Below are positions 1 through 6,906 of a stretch of DNA of 32,579 bases, piece by piece. Position 1 is the first letter of the stretch, and each line of letters begins with the position of its first letter. Location of the stretch: assembly GCA_018816765.1 (NCBI GenBank), contig JAHIUX010000053.1:1-32579 (forward strand), written 5' to 3'. Under the pieces are notes generated by a model. That model was not told where the DNA came from and made no database searches. It saw nothing but the letters and a program-made list of their open reading frames with translations. Both the position numbers and the translations under genes were made by a program. The stretch comes from Bacteroidota bacterium (GTDB taxonomy: Bacteria; Bacteroidota; Bacteroidia; Bacteroidales; F082).

Positions 1-1
1 G

Positions 2-127
2 GCTGCTACTGGTTGGAATTTCAAGAAAATGATGGAAAAACTAAAAACAGAGTCTAAAAATCTCATTTTTTGGCTCATCGAAAACCTTCAACTTCATTCA
101 TGCCAAAAGCTGAAATTAACTTGGTAA
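2..127 (+). CDS. IS transposase, C-terminal fragment (IS5/IS1182-like), cut by window edge
   Basis: An open frame enters from the left edge and stops at 125-127, giving 41 residues. It contains a WNFKKMMEKLK segment followed by a short hydrophobic/basic tail. From memory, the aromatic-N-[FL]-K-[RK]-[LM]-M pattern near the C-terminus is typical of DDE transposases of the IS5/IS1182 group that are common in Bacteroidota. Only the tail is visible, so no catalytic residues can be checked. It points toward the four-helix-bundle gene and sits where cysN might have been expected downstream of cysD. The frame could also be a chance ORF; another frame here (stop at 55-57) is shorter and less convincing. 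Confidence 0.45.
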   Translation, partial: AATGWNFKKMMEKLKTESKNLIFWLIENLQLHSCQKLKLTW

Positions 128-153
128 GGATCGACTATTTAGAAATGCGTGTT

Positions 154-516
154 TTAGCTTGTTTTTTGGGATTGTTTCTTTAAATACCGGATCAAATTGA
201 TCAACTTTGACCTGATTGTGCCAAGGGCTTGTTGTTCCCGGGATGTTTCAACATAATTAAGTCTTTCGATGATAATCAGATAGGTCTCAAGTTCCGCTGC
301 TGAGGCCAGGGCAATATGCAGATAATGCAGGTATTCTTTTGAACCTGATTTTGCACTTCCTTCGGCGATATTTGATGGAATAGATACTGCGGCACGTTGC
401 ATCTGGCTGCACAATCCATACTTTTCTTCATCAGGCAGCCGATGGGTAATTTTATATATTTCAACCACAAAGTCAATGGATAATTTCCACACATCCAAAT
501 CCTTATGTGTTCCCAT
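154..516 (-). CDS. four helix bundle protein (S23/TIGR02436-like)
   Basis: This 120-residue all-helical protein is recognised by its N-terminal HKDLDVWKLSIDFV segment, the central RAAVSIPSNIAEGSAK motif and the KEYLHYLHIALASAAELETYL helix start, all hallmarks of the four-helix-bundle family. The family was first known as an ORF in intervening sequences of 23S rRNA, but in Bacteroidota free-standing copies are common in variable and polysaccharide loci. No rRNA is visible here, so this is a free-standing copy. Its biochemical role is not established; the fold forms oligomers and nucleic-acid binding has been suggested. It lies between cysD (same strand, about 150 bp upstream) and a transposase fragment, in a stretch that looks like accessory DNA. 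The ATG at 516 gives the normal family length. Confidence 0.85.
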   Translation of the reverse strand: MGTHKDLDVWKLSIDFVVEIYKITHRLPDEEKYGLCSQMQRAAVSIPSNIAEGSAKSGSKEYLHYLHIALASAAELETYLIIIERLNYVETSREQQALGTIRSKLINLIRYLKKQSQKTS

Positions 517-605
517 TTATTTCAGATTTTATTTATTGATAGCTTTTAAAAATGGCATATCCAAAATAACTTCTCATCCACATTACCCCCTCTGCCTCCT
601 CAATG

Positions 606-629
606 CCGTCTCGTCTAGGGACGAGACGG
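606..629. repeat. perfect 10-bp palindrome with 4-nt loop (REP-like hairpin)
   Basis: The arm CCGTCTCGTC (606-615) is followed by the loop TAGG and the exact complement GACGAGACGG (620-629). The hairpin is G+C-rich and lies 35 bp past the cysD stop codon, directly beside an 8-bp tandem repeat. No T-run of terminator type follows on the minus strand, so although it could end the cysD transcript, it looks more like a dispersed REP-type element. Copy number in the genome cannot be judged from this window. Confidence 0.75.
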
Positions 630-631
630 GA

Positions 632-663
632 CCCGTAAACCCGTAAACCCGTAAACCCGTAAA
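632..663. repeat. 8-bp tandem repeat, four perfect copies
   Basis: The unit CCCGTAAA occurs four times without a mismatch and ends one base before the cysD stop codon (665-667 on the minus strand). It starts two bases after the palindrome at 606-629. Because it lies just outside the reading frame, slippage would not change CysD unless it moved into the stop. Function unknown; possibly a by-product of an insertion or of replication slippage beside the hairpin. Confidence 0.85.
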
Positions 664-664
664 C

Positions 665-1588
665 CTAAAAATATCCCTCCCTCTTCTTCTGTTCCATGCT
701 GCCATCCTGGTCGAAATCGATGACGCGGGTGGTGCGTTCGCTTTTTGTCACGGTCATCATTTCTTCCACGATCTTTTCGATGGTATCGGCATCCGAGTCG
801 ATGGCGCCGGTGAGCGGGTAGCATCCCAGGGTGCGGAAGCGCACCATGCGCATCTTGGCTTTTGCGACTAGTTCTTTTGGCATGCGGTCATCATCAACCA
901 TGATCAGGTTGCCGTCGATTTCAACGATGGGCCTTTCTTTGGCGTAGTACAGCGGCACGATGGGAATATGTTCGAGGCGGATGTATTGCCAGATGTCGAG
1001 TTCGGTCCAGTTGCTCAGCGGGAACACCCTGATTGACTCGCCTTTATGCACCTTGGCGTTGTAGATATCCCACAGTTCGGGCCGTTGGTTTTTGGGATCC
1101 CACTGGTGAAACCTGTCGCGGAAGCTGAAGATACGTTCCTTGGCCCGCGATTTTTCCTCATCGCGGCGGGCGCCTCCGAAGGCGGCATCGAAGCGGTGCT
1201 TGTCGAGGGCCTGAAGCAGGGCCTGGGTCTTCATCACATCGGTGTGCACCTTGCTGCCATGGGTGAAGGGGCCTATGCCGGCATGAAAGCCTTCCATATT
1301 CGATTCCACGATGAGGTCCCAGCCATTTTCGCGGCAGTACGACTCACGGAAAGCAATCATCTCGCCGAATTTCCATTTGCTGTCGATGTGCATCAGTGGA
1401 AATGGCACTTTCCCCGGATAGAATGCCTTTTCGGCCAGCCTTACCATCACCGACGAATCTTTTCCGATGGAATAGAGCATCACAGGTTTTTCGAACTCTG
1501 CAGCCACTTCACGGATGATATGGATGCTTTCGGCTTCGAGCTCTTTCAGGTTGTTCAGGCTATAGGTTGAGTCAGCTGGTTTGGTCAT
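665..1588 (-). CDS. cysD: sulfate adenylyltransferase small subunit CysD
   Basis: CysD is the catalytic ATP-pyrophosphatase subunit of ATP sulfurylase. It adenylates sulfate to APS with ATP, driven by the GTPase subunit CysN. The 307-residue protein has the PP-loop SIGKDSS (residues 40-46), the [20 protein letters not shown] region and the conserved C-terminal KKREGYF, so it is full length and intact. It is the last gene of a cysQ-cysC-cysD series with 30-35 bp gaps. In most genomes cysN follows directly; here a palindrome, tandem repeat, four-helix-bundle gene and transposase tail follow instead. CysN may lie beyond the left edge, be encoded elsewhere, or be lost. CysD without CysN is expected to be poorly active. 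Confidence 0.97.
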   Translation of the reverse strand: MTKPADSTYSLNNLKELEAESIHIIREVAAEFEKPVMLYSIGKDSSVMVRLAEKAFYPGKVPFPLMHIDSKWKFGEMIAFRESYCRENGWDLIVESNMEGFHAGIGPFTHGSKVHTDVMKTQALLQALDKHRFDAAFGGARRDEEKSRAKERIFSFRDRFHQWDPKNQRPELWDIYNAKVHKGESIRVFPLSNWTELDIWQYIRLEHIPIVPLYYAKERPIVEIDGNLIMVDDDRMPKELVAKAKMRMVRFRTLGCYPLTGAIDSDADTIEKIVEEMMTVTKSERTTRVIDFDQDGSMEQKKREGYF

Positions 1589-1623
1589 GGGTTATGGGAT
1601 ATCACTGTAAGTCAGAAAATTGC

Positions 1624-2187
1624 TTAATGCCGGATGGCCGGAGCCACACTGATTAAGGGTAAAATGGTGTCGAGGGCTTTAGCGATGCAGGCCTCAACGG
1701 TAAACAGGTCCGTTTTCAGCTCAATATCAGGATTGAGCGGGGCATCGAACGGAGCACTCACACCGGTGAAATCGGTGATGAGTCCGGCGCGCGCCTTTTT
1801 ATACATGCCCTTGACATCGCGTTTTTCGCAAACCGAAGCCGGGGCATTGACGAACACCTCGATGAAGTTTTCACTGCCGATGATTTGTTGGGCCATGGCC
1901 CTGATTTTCGCCGTGGGGCTGATGAAGCTGTTGATGCAGATGAGTCCTGTTTCGATAAACAGTTTTGACACCTCAGCCACACGCCTGATGTTCTCGATCC
2001 TGTCGGCCGGGGCAAAGCCCAGGTCGCTGTTGAGGCCGTCGCGCAGCACATCGCCATCGAGGATGCGGCACACAAATCCCCTGTCGCTCAGGGCTTCGTA
2101 AAGGGCCAGCGCAAGGGTTGTCTTACCGGCCGATGGCCTTCCGGTGAACCAGATGACTTTGGGTTGCTGTTTCAGGTTTGGACTCAT
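1624..2187 (-). CDS. cysC: adenylyl-sulfate kinase CysC
   Basis: APS kinase phosphorylates APS at the 3' position to make PAPS, the donor for sulfate reduction or for sulfotransferases. The 187-residue protein starts at the ATG at 2185-2187; the open frame extends upstream to 2358, but that extension runs into cysQ in another frame and has no kinase similarity. Seen: P-loop GRPSAGKTT near residue 15, DGDVLRDGLNSDLGF, the RVAEVSKLF helix, FVNAP and the KGMYKKARAG substrate-lid region, all in family order. It sits 32 bp after cysQ and 35 bp before cysD, so the three are likely cotranscribed. There is no fusion to CysN. Confidence 0.95.
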   Translation of the reverse strand: MSPNLKQQPKVIWFTGRPSAGKTTLALALYEALSDRGFVCRILDGDVLRDGLNSDLGFAPADRIENIRRVAEVSKLFIETGLICINSFISPTAKIRAMAQQIIGSENFIEVFVNAPASVCEKRDVKGMYKKARAGLITDFTGVSAPFDAPLNPDIELKTDLFTVEACIAKALDTILPLISVAPAIRH

Positions 2188-2219
2188 GCTTTCGGACAGT
2201 GTGCAGTTTAGGTGTATCC

Positions 2220-3026
2220 TTATTTTGCTCCGCGATAAGCGATAAAAGGCGGATTTTTTAAACTTTCGGTATTGTAGGTTAACTCCTGCTGGCTGGCGGC
2301 AGAAACGAGCCTTCCGCCCACCGCCCTGATGAGCGCGTGACCGGCGGCGGTGTCCCATTCGGAAGTGGAGCCGAAGCGGGGATAGATGTCAGCCAGGCCT
2401 TCGGCAATCATGCAGAGCTTCAGTGAACTTCCTTTCGAAACGATGCTGATTTCGCCATGTTCTTTTTTAACAGCGTTGATAAAAGCCGTTGTTTCCTCGT
2501 TCAGGTGCGAACGGCTGGCAACAATGATAAAGTCGGCTGATTTCGGTGCTGACGGAAGCTGCCGGGCATGGGCTTTGAGCCTGTCCACATCCTGAAAGTC
2601 TGCTTCAAAAGTGGTTGCTTTTTCCAGCTTCCAGGCGCCGGTGTCGTCGCTGAAATAGAGCAGGTCGGCAACAGGGGCATACACTACCCCCATCACCGGA
2701 ATATTGGTGTCGATGAGGGCGATGTTCACCGTGAATTCATCATTTCTGTTGACAAACTCCCTGGTTCCGTCGAGTGGATCAACCAGCCAGTAGCGCTGCC
2801 AGTTTTCGCGTTTGTGGTAAGGGATATTCCGGCCTTCCTCGCTCACGATCGGAAGGGTGGTGATGTGCAGTTGATGCGCAATAACATCGTGTGCCCGGGT
2901 GTCGGCCTGTGTCAGTGGACTCAGGTCGTCTTTCGTCTGTATGCTGAAGTCGGTGGCATAAACAGTCATAATGACTTTCCCTGCTTCGACGGCTGCAACA
3001 ATGGCTTGTCCGAGTAGTTGTTTCAT
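2220..3026 (-). CDS. cysQ: 3'(2'),5'-bisphosphate nucleotidase CysQ
   Basis: CysQ hydrolyses PAP (adenosine 3',5'-bisphosphate) to AMP and removes the inhibitory by-product of PAPS use. The 268-residue protein belongs to the inositol-monophosphatase superfamily. The metal-binding SEEGR (about 62-66), DPLDGTREF (83-91) and WDTAAGH (224-230) motifs are all present. It is the first gene of the cysQ-cysC-cysD group, an arrangement frequent in Bacteroidota. A hairpin lies in its leader. Having PAP recycling next to PAPS synthesis suggests PAPS is used by sulfotransferases or PAPS reductase; no PAPS reductase is seen in the window. Confidence 0.95.
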   Translation of the reverse strand: MKQLLGQAIVAAVEAGKVIMTVYATDFSIQTKDDLSPLTQADTRAHDVIAHQLHITTLPIVSEEGRNIPYHKRENWQRYWLVDPLDGTREFVNRNDEFTVNIALIDTNIPVMGVVYAPVADLLYFSDDTGAWKLEKATTFEADFQDVDRLKAHARQLPSAPKSADFIIVASRSHLNEETTAFINAVKKEHGEISIVSKGSSLKLCMIAEGLADIYPRFGSTSEWDTAAGHALIRAVGGRLVSAASQQELTYNTESLKNPPFIAYRGAK

Positions 3027-3057
3027 GATGTATATGTTAGTTTAGGTAAATAATGCA

Positions 3058-3104
3058 AACAGGCGATCTGAAAATCAGTTGGTTGGTTTCGAAGATTGCC
3101 TGTT
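3058..3104. repeat. inverted repeat in the cysQ upstream region
   Basis: The arms 3058-3069 and 3093-3104 form 12 pairs, eleven Watson-Crick and one G·T position, around a 23-nt loop. It lies between the 3' end of the WlbA-like gene and the cysQ start, about 32 bp before the ATG. No T-run follows on the minus strand, so it is not a standard intrinsic terminator; it could be an attenuator or a processing site between the two operon parts. Confidence 0.5.
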
Positions 3105-3133
3105 CGTGTTCAGGGCGTCATGGTCCCTCAAAG

Positions 3134-4060
3134 TCAGCCTGATGCAATTTGCATGCCGGCTTTCCTGATGTCGTGCACACATTGGATCGACGCTTTCGCT
3201 TCCTGCATACCAAAGCCATTTCCATTAAGAATGTGCTGATAACTAAGTGTATGCAAATCAGTAAACCCATCGCTGAAATCGATCTCTTCACCATCGATGG
3301 TGAGCGAGCGGTAAAAGCGCTGGTTTTTCATTTTGACCTCATTCGGCAGGGTTTCGGCATTGATGCTCAGAAACCAGTTAACCCTGGCTTTCTCAAGCAC
3401 CAGTTGCCCGGCTGCCCGGTCGCCGCTGTATTTGGTGACCCTGTTCTCCATTACAGGACCAAAGATCCAGATCAGCATATCGAAGAAGTGTATGCCGATA
3501 TTGGTGACAATGCCACCTGATTTTTCAATATTTCCTTTCCATGAACGGTAATACCACGACCCGCGCGAAGTCATATACTCCAGGTCGATGTCGTAGCTTT
3601 TTCCCGGATCTTTTTCCTTTAAACTCTCCACTTTTTCCTTTAATCCCATGATGGCCGGATGGTGGCGCAACTGTAGGATGGTATACACCCGCATGCCTGT
3701 TTCGGCTTCAATATCGCTGAGGGCATCCACATTCCACGGATTGAGCACCAGCGGTTTTTCGCAGATGGCGTGTGCCTTGTTGCGCAAGGCCATACGGATA
3801 TGTGCATCATGGAGGTAGTTGGGGCTGCAGATGCTCACATAATCCACCTGGTCAAGCTTGCCCCTCCTCAGCTTATCGAGGTGCCTGTCGAAGCGTTCCG
3901 GCTCAGTAAAAAACTGGGTGTCGGGAAAATAGCTGTCGAGTATGCCCACACTGTCGAACGGATCAAGCGCAGCAACGAGCCTGTTGCCGGTTTCTTTGAT
4001 GGCTTTGAGGTGACGGGGAGCAATGTATCCTGCTGCACCAATGAGCGCGAAATGCTTCAT
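3134..4060 (-). CDS. wlbA: WlbA/WbpB-type UDP-sugar-acid 3-dehydrogenase (Gfo/Idh/MocA family)
   Basis: This 308-residue NAD-dependent oxidoreductase has the N-terminal Rossmann motif GAAGYIAPRH (8-17) and the catalytic EKP (101-103) of the Gfo/Idh/MocA family. The GYIAPRHLKAIKETGN start is characteristic of WlbA/WbpB, which oxidises C3 of UDP-GlcNAc uronic acid on the way to 2,3-diamino-2,3-dideoxy uronic acids of surface polysaccharides. The gene directly upstream encodes a UDP-sugar 6-dehydrogenase, which would supply exactly this substrate. The next enzymes of that pathway (WbpE aminotransferase, WbpD acetyltransferase) are not in the window. The exact substrate is inferred; the family assignment is firm. 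Confidence 0.85.
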   Translation of the reverse strand: MKHFALIGAAGYIAPRHLKAIKETGNRLVAALDPFDSVGILDSYFPDTQFFTEPERFDRHLDKLRRGKLDQVDYVSICSPNYLHDAHIRMALRNKAHAICEKPLVLNPWNVDALSDIEAETGMRVYTILQLRHHPAIMGLKEKVESLKEKDPGKSYDIDLEYMTSRGSWYYRSWKGNIEKSGGIVTNIGIHFFDMLIWIFGPVMENRVTKYSGDRAAGQLVLEKARVNWFLSINAETLPNEVKMKNQRFYRSLTIDGEEIDFSDGFTDLHTLSYQHILNGNGFGMQEAKASIQCVHDIRKAGMQIASG

Positions 4061-4122
4061 ACTTTTACTTTTGACAGAACATTAAATGATCCGGTGACGC
4101 ATTGTTTTTCCGGAGTAAACGT

Positions 4123-4164
4123 GATAAGCAGCACAGATCGTATGCCGACGCGTGGCTGCTTATC
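4123..4164. repeat. perfect 10-bp inverted repeat between two sugar-dehydrogenase genes
   Basis: The arm GATAAGCAGC (4123-4132) is repeated as its exact complement at 4155-4164, with a 22-nt loop. It lies in the 117-bp gap between the end of the 6-dehydrogenase gene and the start of the WlbA-like gene. There is no T-run after the stem on the minus strand. It could modulate read-through or mRNA stability between the two genes. Confidence 0.6.
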
Positions 4165-4177
4165 CGCCTGCAACCAT

Positions 4178-5446
4178 TTACAGCCTTGCGTCGATTTTGT
4201 CCTTCGGAAGGATGGATTTGATGTCGTAAACAACCGTTTGTTCATCCTTCAGCTGATCGAGGTCGAGTTTCAGGAATTCATCGTGTGCCACAGCCACAAC
4301 GATGGCGTTGAATTTCTTGCCTTTGAGCTCCCCGGTGCTGGTCAGGATTTCGGTTTTGTACTCTTCATGCACCTCTTCCTTGTCGGCCCAGGGGTCGAAA
4401 GTGGTCACGCGGCAACCAAAGGATTCCAGCTCGTTGATCACGTCAATCACGCGGCTGTTCCTGATGTCGGGGCAGTTTTCCTTGAAGGTAATGCCCAGCA
4501 CGAGTGCCTTTGCGCCTTCTATCTTATGTCCTTTGCGGATCATCAGCTTGATCACCTGGTTGGCTACAAGCAAACCCATATTGTCGTTCAGGCGACGACC
4601 GGCAAGGATGATTTCGGGATTGTAACCCAGCTCCTGGGCCTTGTGGGTCAGGTAGTACGGGTCAACACCGATGCAGTGGCCACCAACGAGTCCTGGCCTG
4701 AAAGGCAGGAAATTCCATTTGGTGCCGGCGGCTTCGAGCACTTCGTTGGTGTCGATGCCCATCCTGTTGAAGATGACGGCCAGCTCATTCACAAAGGCAA
4801 TGTTGATGTCGCGCTGCGAATTTTCGATGACCTTGGCTGCTTCGGCTACCCTGAGCGAACTTGCCTTGAAGGTGCCGGCAACGATAATTTTCCTGTAGAG
4901 CTGGTCCACTTCTTCGGCCACCTCGGGAGTACTTCCGGAAGTCACTTTTCTGATCTTGGTCACGGTGTGCACCTTGTCGCCGGGGTTGATGCGCTCGGGC
5001 GAATAGCCGCAGAAGAAATCGACATTGAAGGTGAGTCCGCTGAATTTTTCAAGTACAGGCACACAGTCCTCTTCGGTGGCGCCCGGATACACCGTTGACT
5101 CGTAAATCACGATATCGCCTTTGCCCAGCACCTTGCCCACTGTTTCAGAAGCCTTGATAAGGGGTGTAAGGTCGGGACGCTTGTTCTTGTCGATGGGCGT
5201 CGGCACGGTGACGATATAGATGTTGCAGGAACGAATGTCGTCGAGCACATCGGTAACCTGCATCCTGGTGGCCATTTTAAGGTCTTTGTCTTCAACTTCG
5301 AGGGTACGGTCGTGGCCTTCGCGCAACTCTTTGATGCGTCGCTTGTTGATGTCGAAACCAACGGTATCGAAATGCTTGCCGAACTCAACAGCCAGGGGCA
5401 GTCCGACATATCCCAAACCAATCACTGCAATTTTTTTATCGCTCAT
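4178..5446 (-). CDS. nucleotide sugar dehydrogenase (WbpA/TviB/WbpO type UDP-N-acetylhexosamine 6-dehydrogenase)
   Basis: The enzyme oxidises C6 of a UDP-N-acetylhexosamine to the carboxylate with two NAD, a cytosolic step in capsule/O-antigen precursor synthesis. The start at 5446 gives 422 residues beginning MSDKKIAVIGLGYVGLP; the 11 extra residues of the longer frame precede the conserved nucleotide-binding strand and are probably untranslated. Seen: Rossmann GLGYVGLP (10-17), TVPTPID, ESTVYPGATEE, the GYSPERINPGD loop and the catalytic cysteine in GGHCIGVDPYYL (C258), followed by the C-terminal UDP-binding domain. The WlbA-like neighbour favours UDP-GlcNAc as substrate; UDP-GalNAc (WbpO) or the Vi-antigen type (TviB) cannot be excluded. 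Confidence 0.9.
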   Translation of the reverse strand: MSDKKIAVIGLGYVGLPLAVEFGKHFDTVGFDINKRRIKELREGHDRTLEVEDKDLKMATRMQVTDVLDDIRSCNIYIVTVPTPIDKNKRPDLTPLIKASETVGKVLGKGDIVIYESTVYPGATEEDCVPVLEKFSGLTFNVDFFCGYSPERINPGDKVHTVTKIRKVTSGSTPEVAEEVDQLYRKIIVAGTFKASSLRVAEAAKVIENSQRDINIAFVNELAVIFNRMGIDTNEVLEAAGTKWNFLPFRPGLVGGHCIGVDPYYLTHKAQELGYNPEIILAGRRLNDNMGLLVANQVIKLMIRKGHKIEGAKALVLGITFKENCPDIRNSRVIDVINELESFGCRVTTFDPWADKEEVHEEYKTEILTSTGELKGKKFNAIVVAVAHDEFLKLDLDQLKDEQTVVYDIKSILPKDKIDARL

Positions 5447-5912
5447 AGTATCGAATATTTTGAATTGTTTATTATGCATGATGAACTGCCACAGCAGCAG
5501 CTCAGGTATTGTTTCTTTTGCATCAGCCTGCCCGGCTTGTGTCTGCCACCGGGCACAGCTTCGCCACCTGGGTCACACACAGGGCTTGGCTTGCCCCGGG
5601 ATGATCAGGCCTCAGGCGATCGTTTACTGTTGTTTCCATGAAGGAATCATCCTGACAAAATACATCCCATGCAAGTACAATTCAGCATCGTAAATTGAAT
5701 TCACATGGATTGATTTTGTTCGGTTCTCTCATGCCTGCATTGTTGGCAGTGGCTGAAAAACAGGACTAACGGCCGTTTGAGCAGCAAATGTACTCAATAA
5801 TTGTTTTTGTGCATCCGGTGCATCGCTATTTTTATCGTTGTGTGTGCCAACATTCAGCAGACAATAGGTGACGGCCAGTGCATATTTTGTATTTTTGCAA
5901 AAACGTATTTTT
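5447..5912. other. 466-bp non-coding region between divergent genes
   Basis: This gap separates the start of the sugar dehydrogenase (-) from the deoxyhypusine-synthase-like gene (+). Several short frames cross it but none has recognisable content. It contains a 7-bp inverted repeat (5529-5535 with 5549-5555, G+C-rich, 13-nt loop) and, at its right end, a TATTTTTG promoter box. It is long enough to be the worn-out remains of a gene; I see no specific similarity. Confidence 0.5.
5890..5897 (+). promoter_or_regulatory. -7 box TATTTTTG for the deoxyhypusine-synthase-like gene
   Basis: This is an exact match to the Bacteroidota -7 consensus TAnnTTTG, ending 15 bp before the chosen ATG at 5913. 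The same box with the same 15-bp spacing precedes rpiB. It supports the start at 5913 rather than the upstream in-frame ATG at 5868, which would lie in front of the promoter. No clear -33 TTG is seen. Confidence 0.6.
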
Positions 5913-6893
5913 ATGGCACACAACAAAGGTCCTGTTTCAGCATTTATCCTTAACCACTACCGGCATTTCAATGCCGCAGCCCTCATCGATGCATCAAAAG
6001 CCTATGAGGCACACCTCGACGCAGGTGGTAAAATGATGATTACCCTTGCCGGAGCCATGAGCACGGCTGAGCTTGGTATTTCGCTGGCCGAAATGATCCG
6101 CCAGGACAAGGTGCAGATTATTTCGTGCACCGGAGCCAACCTCGAGGAGGACCTGATGAACCTCGTTGCCCACAAGCATTACAAACGCGTACCCAACTAC
6201 CGCGACCTGAGTCCCAAAGAAGAATGGGAGCTGCTCGAAAACGGTTTCAACAGGGTTACCGACACCTGTATTCCGGAAGAAGAAGCCTTCAGGCGGCTGC
6301 AGAAACACATCCATGCCCTGTGGCAGGATGCCAACAGCAAGGGTGAGCGCTATTTTCCGCACGAATACATGTATAAAATGCTGAAATCAGGCGTCCTGGA
6401 ACAATATTACGAAATCGACCCGAAAAACTCATGGATGCTGGCAGCAGCCGAAAAAAACCTGCCCATCATCGTACCGGGTTGGGAAGATTCGACCATGGGA
6501 AACATCTTCGCTTCGTATTGCATCAAAGGTGAGTTGAAATCGACCACGGTAAAAAGCGGCATCGACTATATGGTCTGGCTTTCTGAATGGTACCGCAACA
6601 ACTCTTCGGGCAAAGGCATCGGATTTTTCCAGATTGGCGGTGGCATAGCCGGCGATTTTCCGATCTGCGTGGTGCCCATGATGTACCAGGATCTGGAGTG
6701 GACCGACGTGCCCTTCTGGTCGTATTTCTGTCAGATTTCTGATTCCACCACCAGCTACGGGTCCTATTCCGGTGCTGTTCCCAACGAAAAAATCACCTGG
6801 GGAAAGCTGGATATCGACACCCCGAAATACATCATCGAATCGGATGCCACCATTGTTGCTCCGCTGATTTTTGCCTACCTGCTGGGCTGGTAG
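5913..6893 (+). CDS. deoxyhypusine synthase family protein
   Basis: This 326-residue protein belongs to the deoxyhypusine/homospermidine synthase family, which transfers the aminobutyl group of spermidine through a lysine-bound intermediate with NAD. Seen: the N-terminal TLAGAMSTAELG and ISCTGANLEEDL nucleotide-binding segments, PIIVPGWEDSTMGN, IGGGIAGDFPI, and the C-terminal SYGSYSGAVPNEKITWGK with K298, which lines up with the active-site lysine of the eukaryotic SWGK motif. Bacteria have no eIF5A, so the acceptor is probably a small amine (homospermidine formation) or is unknown. The start at 5913 is set by the promoter box. It converges on the PAS kinase with a 13-bp gap and has no polyamine gene nearby. 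Family firm, reaction inferred. Confidence 0.9.
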   Translation: MAHNKGPVSAFILNHYRHFNAAALIDASKAYEAHLDAGGKMMITLAGAMSTAELGISLAEMIRQDKVQIISCTGANLEEDLMNLVAHKHYKRVPNYRDLSPKEEWELLENGFNRVTDTCIPEEEAFRRLQKHIHALWQDANSKGERYFPHEYMYKMLKSGVLEQYYEIDPKNSWMLAAAEKNLPIIVPGWEDSTMGNIFASYCIKGELKSTTVKSGIDYMVWLSEWYRNNSSGKGIGFFQIGGGIAGDFPICVVPMMYQDLEWTDVPFWSYFCQISDSTTSYGSYSGAVPNEKITWGKLDIDTPKYIIESDATIVAPLIFAYLLGW

Positions 6894-6906
6894 CTTGAAT
6901 GAATGC

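Noticed and set aside
632-663. Tandem repeat as a CRISPR array
   Set aside because: Units are 8 bp and directly adjacent with no spacers; no cas genes are present.
2188-2358. N-terminal extension of cysC
   Set aside because: It overlaps the cysQ coding end in another frame and has no family similarity; the ATG at 2187 gives the standard APS kinase start.
3770-5098. Long open frame (442 codons) on the plus strand
   Set aside because: It lies antisense to the WlbA-like and sugar-dehydrogenase genes, has no recognisable domain and is rich in residues expected from reading coding DNA backward.
5447-5912. Short frames in the non-coding gap as genes
   Set aside because: They are short, lack recognisable content and one overlaps the promoter box of the next gene.
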